DNA from: Streptomyces violaceoruber
GTDB taxonomy: Bacteria > Actinomycetota > Actinomycetes > Streptomycetales > Streptomycetaceae
Length of the DNA: 64,000 nt
NCBI GenBank assembly: GCA_000720805.1
Contig: JODI01000032.1
Coordinates: forward strand, 30,205-94,204
Direction: 5' to 3'
In this document: positions 8,430-17,546 of the stretch, piece by piece
Position numbering within the stretch: position 1 is the first letter of the stretch
Layout: each line of letters opens with the position of its first letter
Program-made: the position numbers and the translations under genes
The notes under the pieces: generated by a model
What the model was told of the DNA's origin: nothing
The model's input: the letters and a program-made list of their open reading frames with translations, nothing else
Database searches by the model: none

Positions 8430-9119
8430 TCACCTCGTCCAGTAGCGGATGTTGCGGAAGCGGGCCTCGGCGCGGCCGGAACCGTGGTTGTAGACGCCGT
8501 TCTTGAAGTAGCGGGTGGCGGGACCCCGGTCGTCGACCGTCAGGACGAGGGAGTCGTCGAAGTAGACCTTGATGGTCCCGGTCCCGCTGCTCGCCTGGTG
8601 GGCGATCTTCACGTTGAACCAGGTGTTGAACGCACCCGTCTTGAGCACGGTGCCGTCGTAGCGCCGCACCGTGCCACCGCCTGTGTTGTAGACGTTGAGC
8701 ATGATGTCGGTGGCGGGGGTGCCCGAGGGGTGGACGCCCCGCAGGATCTGGACGAAGGAGGCGCCGTCGGTGCCGGACGGGAGGTAGACGTCGGCGTCCC
8801 ACATGCGGTTGCCCGTCTTGTAGTCGTTCTTCCAGCGCATCTCGGTGCGCGGGTCGGTGGAGCTGCCCTCCTCGAACGGCTCGTCGGTGGCGTACACCCA
8901 CATGCGGTGGACACCGTCGCTGTAGCTGTGCCGGTCGGCGAGGTCCAGGTTCCAGGGCTTCTGCCAGCTGTACGTGAACGAGGTCTCGTTCCAGCCGTCG
9001 GTCGGGTCGGCGGCGGGCGCGGCCTGCGCCGCGCCGGCGAGCGGGGCCGGCGGCAGGGCGAGCGCGGCGCCGCCGGCCAGCAGACCGGCCCCGGCCCGTA
9101 AGAGTGATCGCCTGTTCAT
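8430..9119 (-). CDS. Tat-exported polysaccharide lyase-like protein, second copy type
   Basis: 229 residues with a twin-arginine leader (MNRRSLLRAGAG, hydrophobic to about residue 33). The mature domain is a beta-sandwich: DPRTEMRWKNDYKTGNRMWD near 89-108, FVQILRG, VYFDDSLVLTVDDRG and a final RFRNIRYW strand. This pattern resembles PL20/PL14-type lyases, which bind alginate or glucuronan. Codon 7 is TTA (bases 9101-9099), so translation may need the bldA tRNA. The ATG overlaps the stop of the SGNH gene (ATGA). Confidence 0.65.
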   Translation of the reverse strand: MNRRSLLRAGAGLLAGGAALALPPAPLAGAAQAAPAADPTDGWNETSFTYSWQKPWNLDLADRHSYSDGVHRMWVYATDEPFEEGSSTDPRTEMRWKNDYKTGNRMWDADVYLPSGTDGASFVQILRGVHPSGTPATDIMLNVYNTGGGTVRRYDGTVLKTGAFNTWFNVKIAHQASSGTGTIKVYFDDSLVLTVDDRGPATRYFKNGVYNHGSGRAEARFRNIRYWTR

Positions 9120-10375
9120 GGGGTGTCCTTTCCGATGAGGGAGTGCAGGTCGACGGCGTCGGCCATCGCCTGGAGGCCCACGTCGCCGAAGTGCAGGTGG
9201 TCGCCGGAGTCGAAGGCCGGCAGGATCCGGTCGGGAGCGTCGGGGTCTCGGACAGCGGCGTCGAAGTCCACCACCGCGTCGAAGACCCCGCCGTACCGGA
9301 TCAGGTCGTTGACGGACTGCCGTACGGCCTCGCGGGCCGCGGTCCAGCCGCCGTTACCGCCGTACGGGGTGATCGTGCCGCCGACGACGCGGATGCCGCG
9401 GGCGTGGGCGCGCGCCACGATCTCGCGGTACGCGGCCGCGAAGGCGGCGGGATCGGTCTGGTTGGGGCTGCCCTTGATGTCGTTGATGCCCTCCATGACG
9501 ATCACGGCACGGACGCCGCTGCGGGAGAGCACGTCCGCGTCCAGCCGGGACAGGGCACTGGGGCCGGTGCCGTCCAGCAGCACCCGGTTGCCCGCGATGC
9601 CGGCGTTCAGCACGCCGAGGCGCTCGCGTGGTGGCAGTCGGCGCAGCCGGGCGGCGAGCCGGTCGGGCCAGCGGTGGTTCGCGCTCGCCGTGGAGCCGGA
9701 CCCGTCGGTGATCGAGTCGCCCAGCGTGACGACGCTGCCGGCGGCCCGCGCGCCGAGCACGTCCACGCCGGTCAGGTAGTACCAGGAGCCGGTGGTCGCG
9801 GTGTACGCGGCGCCGTCCTGGTCCGCCGTGCGGTTGCCGTCCGGGGCGAGGAACGAGGTCTGCAGCGCGGAGCGGTGATACGCAGCCGGGCCCGAGTCGC
9901 CCGGCGTGTACAGGCTGACCAGCAGGTTGGCGTCCGATGGCACCCGCAGCGGGACAAGATCGCTCACCGCGTCCTGGCCGGCCGGCACCACGACGGAGGC
10001 GGCGCCGCCGAAGGTGACCGTGCGCACCGTCCCGGGCACCGCGTCCGGGCTTTTCGGAGCGTCGGGCTCCTGTACGGCGACGGCTGCGGCGCCGAGTTCC
10101 AGCGCCGCCGTACCGAGCCGGTTGGACACCCGGATCCGGGCGGCACGACCTCCCACACTGGTATGGATCACGTTGCGCACCGACTGGCCCGGCAGTGCGG
10201 TGGTGGTGCCGGACGCGGCGGCCTCCCAGGTGCCGGTCCAGTCGGTCCGGCCGGTCCGGCCGGTCGAGGTTCCTTGGTGGCCGGACGCGGCCGCGCTCTC
10301 CGGAATCGGCAGGAGGGCCAGGGTCAGTACCACCAGGAGAGCCGCGAGTACGTGTCTGATCGTGACCTTGCGCAT
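9116..10375 (-). CDS. Secreted SGNH/GDSL-family esterase
   Basis: 419 residues with a Sec-type signal peptide (hydrophobic core about 9-28, then SAAASG). The SGNH blocks are clear: TLGDSITDG (Ser nucleophile), the block II Gly region, NAGIAGNR (Asn), EGINDIKG, and the C-terminal DSGDHLHFGD with Asp-X-X-His. A beta-rich N-terminal domain of about 160 residues precedes the hydrolase domain, as in large bacterial carbohydrate esterases. It probably removes acetyl or other acyl groups from a polysaccharide so that the two following lyases can act. First gene of the operon; start ATG 10375 with AAGGA ahead. Confidence 0.88.
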   Translation of the reverse strand: MRKVTIRHVLAALLVVLTLALLPIPESAAASGHQGTSTGRTGRTDWTGTWEAAASGTTTALPGQSVRNVIHTSVGGRAARIRVSNRLGTAALELGAAAVAVQEPDAPKSPDAVPGTVRTVTFGGAASVVVPAGQDAVSDLVPLRVPSDANLLVSLYTPGDSGPAAYHRSALQTSFLAPDGNRTADQDGAAYTATTGSWYYLTGVDVLGARAAGSVVTLGDSITDGSGSTASANHRWPDRLAARLRRLPPRERLGVLNAGIAGNRVLLDGTGPSALSRLDADVLSRSGVRAVIVMEGINDIKGSPNQTDPAAFAAAYREIVARAHARGIRVVGGTITPYGGNGGWTAAREAVRQSVNDLIRYGGVFDAVVDFDAAVRDPDAPDRILPAFDSGDHLHFGDVGLQAMADAVDLHSLIGKDTP

Positions 10376-10698
10376 GCGGCGCGGTCCTTCCGGTCGGGGT
10401 CGGCCAGCGGCCGAACGCGGAATGCGCAGTGAGGAACGGGACCGCAGGCAACCGCAATACATCGGAGGAGTCAAGGACTTCGGGCGGAATTGTTGATGTG
10501 CCCATGACCGTCGAACCTGCCCAAGATGGCCTGTCAGGGCCTGGTTTTGGGACTGTTGACGAGGTTGACGGTGCACGGAGTTCAGTCCAAGCTTGCCGAT
10601 ACACCCGATGTACTCGTGGGAATGTCCAGGGCGCGCCGGGCGCCGCCGTGGGCCTGATGAAGGGAGGGCGGATCGTCCGTCCTTGAAGGCGACCGGCC
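10376..10698. other. Intergenic region, no gene seen
   Basis: 323 bases upstream of the secreted-enzyme operon and downstream of the ATP-binding regulator gene. Short frames here lack ribosome sites and convincing codon bias. It should contain the operon promoter; TTGACT on the minus strand near 10480-10475 is a possible -35, but I cannot place a matching -10 with confidence. Confidence 0.5.
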
Positions 10699-11133
10699 TC
10701 AGCTCCGGCCGAACCGCAGCTCTGCCCAGCGGCTGGTCCCACCGGGGTGCACATGAACGCCGCACCGGGCGGCCAGCGCGGTGACGATACCGAGGCCCCG
10801 GCCGTGCTCGTCCGGGTCGAGAGCGGAAGCCGACTGCCCCGCCGGGGTCACGGGTCCCCTGTCGGTCACTTCCACGCGCACGGCTCCGCACCTGTCCGCA
10901 TGGCTCCGCGAGAGCCTCAGCGTCGCCGGTGGCAGGGCGTGGACGAGCGCGTTGGTGAGCAGTTCCGAGGTCACCAGCAGTACGTCTTCGGCGGTGTCCG
11001 CGGCCAGGCCCCAGTCGGCAAGGACCTTACGTATGCGCCGGCGCACGGCCGAGACGGCTCCCGGGGTGTGCGGCAGCGAAAAGACGTGCTCGACCTCCCC
11101 GCGTGGGACGGCGTCGAGCTGCGCTGGTGTCAT
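10699..11133 (-). CDS. ATP-binding regulatory protein (RsbW/SpoIIAB-type GHKL domain)
   Basis: A 144-residue single-domain histidine-kinase-like ATPase: N-box VLLVTSELLTNALVHA near 52-67, G1 VTDRGPVTP near 87-95, and HGRGLGIVTALA (G2) near 111-122. Such stand-alone domains act as anti-sigma factors or serine kinases of anti-sigma antagonists in Streptomyces. No cognate antagonist or sigma gene is adjacent, so the partner is unknown. The ATG at 11133 follows GAGGAGGAC. Confidence 0.85.
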   Translation of the reverse strand: MTPAQLDAVPRGEVEHVFSLPHTPGAVSAVRRRIRKVLADWGLAADTAEDVLLVTSELLTNALVHALPPATLRLSRSHADRCGAVRVEVTDRGPVTPAGQSASALDPDEHGRGLGIVTALAARCGVHVHPGGTSRWAELRFGRS

Positions 11134-11262
11134 GTGTCCTCCTCGGGGAAGCGCTGTCGGCCACAGGCTGGGCGTGATGCACGCTAAGGAAGGAAATGTG
11201 CCGGGTCAACGAACCCTGGTCGGCATTACCGAACGCCAGTCCCCAATGGGAAAAACCGGGAC

Positions 11263-11274
11263 TATCATCGCTTC
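11263..11274 (+). promoter_or_regulatory. Probable leaderless promoter (-10) of gylR
   Basis: TATCAT at 11263-11268 is followed by six bases and the gylR ATG, and no ribosome site is present. The AT-richer stretch before it (AATGGGAAAAA, 11244-11254) may hold operator or -35 information but no clear hexamer is seen. Confidence 0.55.
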
Positions 11275-12042
11275 ATGGCCGGCCCAGTCCAGTCGATAGA
11301 ACGGGCGGCGGCGATCCTGCGCCTCCTCGCCGGCGGACCCCGTCGGCTGGGGCTCGGGGAGGTGGCCTCATCGCTGGGGCTGGCCAAGGGCACCGCCCAT
11401 GGAATTCTGCGCACCCTGCAACACGTCGACTTCGTGGAGCAGGACCCGGCGACCGGGAAATACCAGCTCGGGGCGGCCCTGTTGCACCTCGGCACCAGTT
11501 ACCTGGACGTCAACGACCTGCGTTCGCGCTCCATCAACTGGGCCGACGCCCTGGCCGCCCGCAGCGGTGAGTCCGTCCGCCTGGGCACGCCCCTGGAGGG
11601 CAAGGTGCTCGTCATCCACCATGTCTTCCGGCCGGACGACACCCTCCAGACCCTGGACGTCGGCGCGCTGCTGCCGCTGCACGCCTCCTCGCTCGGCAAG
11701 GTCCTGCTGGCCTTCGGGGCCACGCCCAGCGGTCCCTTGATGGAGGCCGCACCGGAGGCGTACACCCGGCACACCCTGGTCCACCCGGACGATCTCAACC
11801 GGGCGCTCGGCGAGATTCGGGAACTCGGCTGGGGTGCCGAGGTGCAGGAAATGAGCATGGGTGAGGCCGGAATCGCCGCGCCCATTCGAGGGCAGGGCGG
11901 TCTCGTGGTGGGCGCGATCGGAGTGTCCGGCGCCGTCGAGCGGATCTGCGAGGCCAAAGGCCGGCCTCAACCGGCCCTGATCACCGTGCTGCGGGAGACG
12001 GCACGGGCGATCTCCAGAGACCTGGGCGCGGCCCGCTGGTAG
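11275..12042 (+). CDS. gylR: IclR-family glycerol operon regulator
   Basis: 255 residues. The N-terminal winged helix (about 1-65, SIERAAAILRLLAGGP...LGLAKGTAHGILRTLQ) is followed by an IclR effector domain with PLHASSLGKVLLAF near 137-150. The sequence closely follows the Streptomyces GylR pattern, a repressor that senses glycerol or glycerol-3-phosphate and controls the gyl genes. It lies 42 bases upstream of glycerol kinase, as expected. The leaderless start suggests constant low expression with autoregulation. Confidence 0.88.
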   Translation: MAGPVQSIERAAAILRLLAGGPRRLGLGEVASSLGLAKGTAHGILRTLQHVDFVEQDPATGKYQLGAALLHLGTSYLDVNDLRSRSINWADALAARSGESVRLGTPLEGKVLVIHHVFRPDDTLQTLDVGALLPLHASSLGKVLLAFGATPSGPLMEAAPEAYTRHTLVHPDDLNRALGEIRELGWGAEVQEMSMGEAGIAAPIRGQGGLVVGAIGVSGAVERICEAKGRPQPALITVLRETARAISRDLGAARW

Positions 12043-12084
12043 GTCCCCAGCGCCTCCGCCGCACATCGGAAGGCAGGGCCGATC

Positions 12085-13599
12085 ATGGTTGAACGGTATG
12101 TGATGTCCATCGACCAGGGCACCACCTCCACCCGATGCATCCTGTTCGACCACGGCGGGCGTCTGGTGTCGGTCGCGCAGCGGGAGCATCAGCAGCACTT
12201 CCCGCGGCCGGGCTGGGTCGAGCACGACGCCGTCGAGATCTGGCGCAATCTCCAGCGCGTCGTACCCGAGGCACTGTCGAACGCCTCTGTGGACGCGGGG
12301 CAGATCTCGGCCATAGGGATCGCCAACCAGCGCGAGACGACGGTGCTCTGGGACCGGCGGACGGGTGTCCCGCTGAGCCGGGCGATCGTCTGGCAGGACA
12401 CCCGAACCGCCCCGCAGGTCGAGGACCTGAGGAAACAGCCCGGAGACGAATTCTTCCTCGACCATTGCTGCCTCCCCCCTTCGACCTACTTCTCCGCGCC
12501 CCGGATCCGCTGGCTGTTCGACAACATCGACGGGTTGGAGCGACGCGCCAGGGACGGCGAGGTGCTGTTCGGCACCATCGAGAGCTGGCTGATCTGGAAT
12601 CTCACCGGCGGTACGGACGGCGGCCTGCACATCACCGACGCCACCAACGCCAGCCGCACCATGCTCATGGACATCCGGACGCTGACCTGGGACGAAGCAC
12701 TGATGGACTTCTTCGGAGTGCCGCGCTCGATGCTGCCGGAGATCCGCTCCTCGGCCGAGAGCTACGGTGAGGCCCGCTCCGTGCTCCCCGGTGTGTCGAT
12801 CACGGCCGCCCTCGGCGACCAGCAGGCGGCTCTGTTCGGACAGACCTGCTTCTCGCCCGGCGAGGCGAAATGCACCTACGGCACCGGCAGCTTCCTGGTG
12901 ATGAACACCGGCACCGATCTCGTACGGTCCCGGCACGGGCTGCTCACCACGGTCGCGTACAAGATCGGGGACCAGCCCACGGTCTACGCGCTGGAAGGCC
13001 CGATCGCCGTCACCGGCTCGCTCGTCCAGTGGTTCCGCGACCGGCTGGGCCTGATCCACAGCGCCCCCGAGATCGAGACGCTGGCGCGCACCGTCGAGGA
13101 CAACGGCGGATGCTACATCGTCCCCGCGTTCTCCGGTCTGTTCGCACCCCACTGGCGCAGCGACGCCCGCGGCGTCATCGTCGGCCTCACGTCGTACATC
13201 ACGAAGGGGCACCTGGCCCGAGCCGTCCTGGAGGCCACCGGCTGGCAGACCCGGGAGGTCGTCGACGCCATGAACGCGGACTCCGCGCTCGCCCTGAAGC
13301 AGCTCAAGGTGGACGGAGGGATGACGTCCGACCACCTGCTCATGCAGATCCTGTCCGACGTGCTCGACGTTCCCGTGGTGCGGCCCCTGGTCCACGAGAC
13401 GGTGTCGCTGGGCGCTGCCTACGCCGCCGGGCTCGCGGCCGACTACTGGCCGGATCTGCAGATCCTGCGCCGCAATTGGCACCGGGCCGCTCAGTGGCTG
13501 CCGGACATGGACCCCGAACGGCGAGAAGGGGAATACGCGAGCTGGAAGCGAGCCGTCGAGCGGTCCCTGGGTTGGATCCAACCGCCGGAGGGCTCGTGA
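12085..13599 (+). CDS. glpK: Glycerol kinase
   Basis: 504 residues, full length for the FGGY family. N-terminal [10 protein letters not shown] (8-17) binds ATP phosphates; [10 protein letters not shown] near 81-90 and [10 protein letters not shown] near 135-144 are characteristic glycerol contacts; [11 protein letters not shown] near 248-258 and [10 protein letters not shown] near 411-420 close the nucleotide site. It phosphorylates glycerol to sn-glycerol-3-phosphate. Unlike the usual gyl operon, no glycerol facilitator precedes it and no glycerol-3-phosphate dehydrogenase follows. Confidence 0.95.
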   Translation: MVERYVMSIDQGTTSTRCILFDHGGRLVSVAQREHQQHFPRPGWVEHDAVEIWRNLQRVVPEALSNASVDAGQISAIGIANQRETTVLWDRRTGVPLSRAIVWQDTRTAPQVEDLRKQPGDEFFLDHCCLPPSTYFSAPRIRWLFDNIDGLERRARDGEVLFGTIESWLIWNLTGGTDGGLHITDATNASRTMLMDIRTLTWDEALMDFFGVPRSMLPEIRSSAESYGEARSVLPGVSITAALGDQQAALFGQTCFSPGEAKCTYGTGSFLVMNTGTDLVRSRHGLLTTVAYKIGDQPTVYALEGPIAVTGSLVQWFRDRLGLIHSAPEIETLARTVEDNGGCYIVPAFSGLFAPHWRSDARGVIVGLTSYITKGHLARAVLEATGWQTREVVDAMNADSALALKQLKVDGGMTSDHLLMQILSDVLDVPVVRPLVHETVSLGAAYAAGLAADYWPDLQILRRNWHRAAQWLPDMDPERREGEYASWKRAVERSLGWIQPPEGS

Positions 13600-13767
13600 G
13601 GTGCCGGCCCACGGGCTAACGCGGGGACCCCCGGCGGTGCGCAGGTCTTCGCGGGCGAGAGCCTGTGGGCCCTTTTGTCGCGTGGTCCCGGTGGGCGTCG
13701 CGTGGGCCCGGTGGGCCCGGTGTCCCAGTGGTCTCCGGGTTGCCGTGGGCTCCGAGTCCGTGTGGTC

Positions 13768-14379
13768 TCAGTCGAAGAGGATGTGCCGCAGTGTCCGGGT
13801 GAGGCGCTCGGTGAGCTGCTCGGGTGGCATGGAGGCGAGTGGTTCGGTTCGTGCGATGTACCGGCTGAAGGCCACGCCGATCATGTGTGACCCGACGAGT
13901 GCGACCCGGGTGTCCAGGTCGTCGCCGGGTGCTGCCGGTGCGCCCGGGGAGAGCACGGACCGGTAGACGGCCGCGCTGTGCTCCTGCATCGCCACCAGGA
14001 GGTCGGCGGCGGCGCGTTCGTCGGACGCGGCGCTGCGCACGAGGGCGATGAGGGGGTCGTCGACGGCGCCGGTCTCCATTCGCCGGACGAAGGCGTGGGC
14101 GATCCGGTCGGGCAGCGTCGCCCGGTCCCCGGCCGCCACCCGCTCCAAGTCGCGGTTGCCTGGTACCGCCGCGAGGAAGAGCCGCTCCTTGGAGGAGAAC
14201 TGACGCGAGATCAGGCCGTGGGTGACACCGGCCCGGGCGGCGATCTCGCGGAGGGTGGTGCGGGCGTAACCGCGCTCGGCGAACGTGTGGCGGGCCGCCT
14301 CCAGGATGGCTGCCCGGTGCCCCTCCGGGTCCCGTCGGCGCCTGCGCGGCGGTTCGTCGGGTGCTTCCTGGTCGTTCAT
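13768..14379 (-). CDS. TetR-family regulator
   Basis: 203 residues. A charged N-terminal arm is followed by the TetR helix-turn-helix (AILEAARHTFAERGYARTTL...AGVTHGLISRQFSSKERLF, about 24-69), then a helical ligand domain. ATG 14379 has AAAGGAG ahead. It is divergent from the hemerythrin/SDR pair; an imperfect palindrome in the shared spacer is a plausible operator. The target and ligand are not known. Confidence 0.88.
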   Translation of the reverse strand: MNDQEAPDEPPRRRRRDPEGHRAAILEAARHTFAERGYARTTLREIAARAGVTHGLISRQFSSKERLFLAAVPGNRDLERVAAGDRATLPDRIAHAFVRRMETGAVDDPLIALVRSAASDERAAADLLVAMQEHSAAVYRSVLSPGAPAAPGDDLDTRVALVGSHMIGVAFSRYIARTEPLASMPPEQLTERLTRTLRHILFD

Positions 14380-14442
14380 GGCGGCTCCTTTCTGTGATCA
14401 CTGTAGTGCGGGTCTCCGGGGTCTTCGCCGTCCGCTGATACT

Positions 14443-14466
14443 CTTAATATCCAAGTGGCCAATAAG
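14443..14466. promoter_or_regulatory. Imperfect palindrome, likely TetR operator
   Basis: CTTAATATCCA (14443-14453) and TGGCCAATAAG (14456-14466) form an inverted repeat with 8 of 11 positions matched and a 2-base centre, in an unusually AT-rich patch just upstream of the hemerythrin gene. A perfect GTGATCAC also lies at 14394-14401 near the TetR start. Binding is inferred from position. Confidence 0.45.
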
Positions 14467-14495
14467 GCTGGTCCCGTGGAGAGATGGAGTGTGGT

Positions 14496-15149
14496 GTGAG
14501 CACGAATCCGCCGGAGTCCGCCGTGATCGCCGAGACCCGGCTGCGGCACAAGATGCACCGGGCCGCGACGGCCCTGCTCGCCGACGCCGCACAGCGCGAC
14601 ACCACGCCGCCGGAAGCGCTGGGCGAACTGCGTGACTTCCTGGTGGCTGCGCTGAGGCATCGTCACGAGAGCGAGGACGACGTGCTCTGGCCCCGGTTGA
14701 TCGCCGCCGACCCGGTGGCCGGTGCCGGGCTGACCGGACTCGGCGCGGAACACGAGGCGCTGGACGAGGCGCTGGACGCGCTGGCCGTCGCTCCCGTACG
14801 GGAGGGTGAGGACCGGAAGGCGCCGGCAGCCGCGGCGGCGACGGTGCGCGACCTGGTGCACCAGCACCTCGAGCACGAGGAACCGGTGCTCTTTCCCGCG
14901 CTGGCGGCACACATGCCCGATGAGGCGTGGGCGGAGTTCTCCCGCGCGGTGATCGCCTCGGCTCCGCCCGTGGGTGGCCACCTCGACATCGGCTTCTTCG
15001 AGGAGGTGGGCACGCCCGCCGAGCTCGAGGCGGTCACGGCGAACCTCCCGCAAGCCGTTCTCCCGCTCGTCCCGGCCATGCGTGAGCAGGCCCTCGCCAC
15101 TCTGAGCAGCCTCCGGGCGACCTACGACGCAAGGACGGTCACGGCATGA
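14496..15149 (+). CDS. Hemerythrin-domain protein
   Basis: 217 residues. Helix motifs carrying likely diiron ligands are visible: LRHKMHRAA near 17-25, RHRHESEDDVLWP near 55-67, EHEALDEAL near 85-93 and HQHLEHEEPVLFP near 121-133. Such proteins bind oxygen, nitric oxide or act in redox sensing. GTG 14496 is chosen because GGAG lies six bases ahead; the ATG at 14484 has its GGAG too close. The stop overlaps the next gene's start (ATGA). Confidence 0.85.
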   Translation: MSTNPPESAVIAETRLRHKMHRAATALLADAAQRDTTPPEALGELRDFLVAALRHRHESEDDVLWPRLIAADPVAGAGLTGLGAEHEALDEALDALAVAPVREGEDRKAPAAAAATVRDLVHQHLEHEEPVLFPALAAHMPDEAWAEFSRAVIASAPPVGGHLDIGFFEEVGTPAELEAVTANLPQAVLPLVPAMREQALATLSSLRATYDARTVTA

Positions 15150-15832
15150 CCAGCACGCTCATCATCGGCGGCAGCGGCGGCCTGGGCGGCGTGATCGCCC
15201 AGCACTTCGCCGATCGCGGTGACGACGTCATCATCACCAGCAGGGACAAGGCGCGGGCCGAGTCGGTCGCCGCCCGGATCGGCGCCGGCACCCAGGGGCT
15301 GGCCCTGGACCTCGTCCGGCCGGAAACGATCAGCGCCTCGCTGGCCGGCGTGACGGGCGTCGACAACGTCGTCATCACCGCCGTCGGACAGGCCGCGAAC
15401 ACGCTGGCGCAGTTCGACATCACGGACGCCGTCGCGGCCGTGACCATGAAGCTCGTGGGCTACGCCGAAACCGTCCGCGTGCTGCGTGACCGGTTCAATC
15501 CGGGTGCCTCAGTCGTGCTCTTCGGCGGACTCGCCAAAGAACGCCCGTATCCCGGGTCGACGGTCGTCACCACCTTCAACGCCGGAATCTCCGGCCTGGT
15601 GAAGACCCTCGCGGTGGAGATGGCCCCGCACCGTGTCAACGCCCTGCATCCGGGCCTGATCGGCGACAGTCCCAAATGGCGTGACGTCCCCAACCCCCCG
15701 CACTCGGCCCAGACGCCGATCGGACGGCTGGTGACGATGGCCGAGATCGCCGACGCCACCGACTTCCTCCTCCGCAACACCGGTATCAACGCCCACGACC
15801 TGCACATGGACGGCGGCCTGCTGGTCACCTGA
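15146..15832 (+). CDS. SDR-fold protein lacking the usual catalytic Tyr/Lys
   Basis: 228 residues with a Rossmann start (LIIGGSGGLGGVIAQHF, 5-21), NVVITAVGQ in the place of NNAG, and a C-terminal MDGGLLVT. Where SDR enzymes have Tyr-X3-Lys, this protein reads VTTFNAG, so Tyr becomes Val and Lys becomes Asn. It may bind a dinucleotide without ordinary dehydrogenase activity. It is translationally coupled to the hemerythrin gene, which hints at a joint redox-related role under the divergent TetR. Confidence 0.82.
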   Translation: MTSTLIIGGSGGLGGVIAQHFADRGDDVIITSRDKARAESVAARIGAGTQGLALDLVRPETISASLAGVTGVDNVVITAVGQAANTLAQFDITDAVAAVTMKLVGYAETVRVLRDRFNPGASVVLFGGLAKERPYPGSTVVTTFNAGISGLVKTLAVEMAPHRVNALHPGLIGDSPKWRDVPNPPHSAQTPIGRLVTMAEIADATDFLLRNTGINAHDLHMDGGLLVT

Positions 15833-15867
15833 ACCACACCACCGCCCCGGGCGATCCGCCCCGGACG

Positions 15868-16473
15868 CTACGCGGCGGAGCGCACCGCGGCCCGGGTCAG
15901 GGTGGTCGCGGTCCGTACGGCGCTGGTGACGGCCTCGTCGGGAGCGAGCCCGCACAGATCGGTCAGGGTGAACAGCGCCTCGGCGCTCACGACCACCGCG
16001 AGGTCACGCTTGAGCTGGGCGAACCCGTCCGGGTCCGTCGCACCGAGGGTGTCCTCCAGGGGCAGGAGCGCATGGTCGATGAGTCCGAAGCGGATGCCCG
16101 GCCGGGTGGTCACCGTCTCGGGCCGGGTGACGGTGGCGGCGATCATCGCGCGTACCGAGCCCTGCCGGGCGAGGACGCCCCGGAGCAGGAACTCGCAGGC
16201 GAAGGCGACGCGTTCGACGGGGTCGGTGGAGTCCCCGACCGGTGCGAGCGCCTCTGCGGGGGGCGGCCAGACGCCGGCCAGGGCCTCGCTGATCAGTGAC
16301 GGGAGGTCCGGGAAGTACCGGTAGGCGGTGGCCTCGGAGACCAGAGCGGCGCGGGCGATCGCGGGCATGGTCACCTCGGCGCCCGTGCCGATGAGCTCCC
16401 GGGCGGCCGCCAGGATCGCCGTCCGCGTGCGCTGCTTCTGGTTGGTGCGGCCGGTGCCGGCCTGCGCCGTCAT
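15868..16473 (-). CDS. TetR-family regulator
   Basis: 201 residues with the helix-turn-helix at about 11-55 (RTAILAAARELIGTGAEVTM...LVSEATAYRYFPDLPSL) and a mostly helical effector domain. ATG 16473 has AGGAGGAG ahead. The divergent neighbour is an alpha/beta hydrolase, and the spacer has two palindromes sharing the elements TCGT and GAGAG, so local repression is likely. Confidence 0.88.
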   Translation of the reverse strand: MTAQAGTGRTNQKQRTRTAILAAARELIGTGAEVTMPAIARAALVSEATAYRYFPDLPSLISEALAGVWPPPAEALAPVGDSTDPVERVAFACEFLLRGVLARQGSVRAMIAATVTRPETVTTRPGIRFGLIDHALLPLEDTLGATDPDGFAQLKRDLAVVVSAEALFTLTDLCGLAPDEAVTSAVRTATTLTRAAVRSAA

Positions 16474-16573
16474 GGTGCGACTCCTCCTCGTCCCGGTGCT
16501 CGCCTGTGCGCGCTTGTGCTCGCCTTCGTTCTCGTCATCCTGCTCCGAGGATCGCCGACATCCTAGCATCGCT

Positions 16574-16643
16574 CTCTCGTTATGAGAGTCCACTTGCACG
16601 ATGAGGGTCAGCTCCCTAATCTCGTGAGAGTCGGCTCTTACGA
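16574..16643. promoter_or_regulatory. Two related palindromic operators between TetR and hydrolase genes
   Basis: CTCTC-GTTAT-GAGAG (16574-16588) and TCGTGAGAG-TCGG-CTCTTACGA (16622-16630 and 16635-16643, 8 of 9 pairs). Both contain GAGAG with TCGT. One lies on the TetR side and one close to the hydrolase start, as expected for an autoregulated divergent pair. Confidence 0.6.
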
Positions 16644-16667
16644 ACGGGAAGCGATGAACGGGAAGCG

Positions 16668-17480
16668 ATGAACATGACCAGAAGCACCCACACCCTCACG
16701 CTCGACCAAGGCGCCCTCGACGTCACCGTCGACCTCCACACCTCCGACCTCCACGGCCGGCAGGGACGCCCCGTCCTGCTCCTGCACGGAGGCGGCGGTC
16801 CGCAGACCGTCACCCCCTTCGCGAGCCTCCTGGCCGAGCAGCGTCCGGCCAGGGTGTTCACCCCCGTCCACCCCGGCTTCGACGGCACGGCCCGTCCCGA
16901 GTGGCTGACCGATGTCCCGACCCTGGCCAAGGCCTACGCGCAACTGCTCGAAGCGCTCGGCCTGCGGGACGTCGCCGTCGTGGGGAACTCCATCGGCGGC
17001 TGGATCGCCGCCGAACTGGCGGCTCTGGGCAGCGACCGGATCGGCAGCGTCACCCTCGTCAACGCCGTCGGCATCCTCGTCCCGGGCCACCCGATAGCCG
17101 ACACCTTCTCCCTGACGCCGGTCGAGCTGTCCCGCCTCTCCTTCCACGACCCCTCGAAGTTCCGTTTCGACCCCACCGCGCTCTCCGAGGCGCAGCGAGC
17201 GGTCATGGCCGCCAACCGAGCCGCCTTGCAGGTCTATTCGGGCCCGCACGCCATGGCCGACCCCACCCTGGCCGGCCGTCTCGCCAAGATCGCCCACCCG
17301 ACCCTCGTCGCCTGGGGTGCGAGCGACCAGGTCGTGGACGCCGACTACGGACGCGCGTACGCCCACGCCGTCCCCGGCGCGCAGTTCCGTCTGCTGGAGG
17401 GCACCGGCCACCTGCCCCAGGCCGAGACGCCTGAGCAACTCCTCACCGAGGTATGGGAGTTCGCCGACACGCAACGGTAG
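16668..17480 (+). CDS. Alpha/beta hydrolase
   Basis: 270 residues. LLLHGGGGP near 38-46 gives the oxyanion hole, VVGNSIGG near 104-111 the nucleophile Ser, the late WGASDQVVD the acid, and GTGHLPQAE the His. A nucleophile elbow with Asn (GNSIGG) is common in C-C bond hydrolases of the MhpC type, but no aromatic pathway genes adjoin. The ATG at 16668 follows GGGAAGCG; the 14-base unit gaagcgatgaacgg is partly repeated here. Probably repressed by the divergent TetR. Confidence 0.88.
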   Translation: MNMTRSTHTLTLDQGALDVTVDLHTSDLHGRQGRPVLLLHGGGGPQTVTPFASLLAEQRPARVFTPVHPGFDGTARPEWLTDVPTLAKAYAQLLEALGLRDVAVVGNSIGGWIAAELAALGSDRIGSVTLVNAVGILVPGHPIADTFSLTPVELSRLSFHDPSKFRFDPTALSEAQRAVMAANRAALQVYSGPHAMADPTLAGRLAKIAHPTLVAWGASDQVVDADYGRAYAHAVPGAQFRLLEGTGHLPQAETPEQLLTEVWEFADTQR

Positions 17481-17546
17481 TTGATGCCAGGTGACGGACA
17501 CCTGCTCCGCTATGCTCGGCCCCGTTCGAGCGAAGGACGGCCGAAC

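Noticed and set aside
11368..13581. Long minus-strand frame opposite gylR and glpK
   Set aside because: Antisense shadow of two well-recognised genes.
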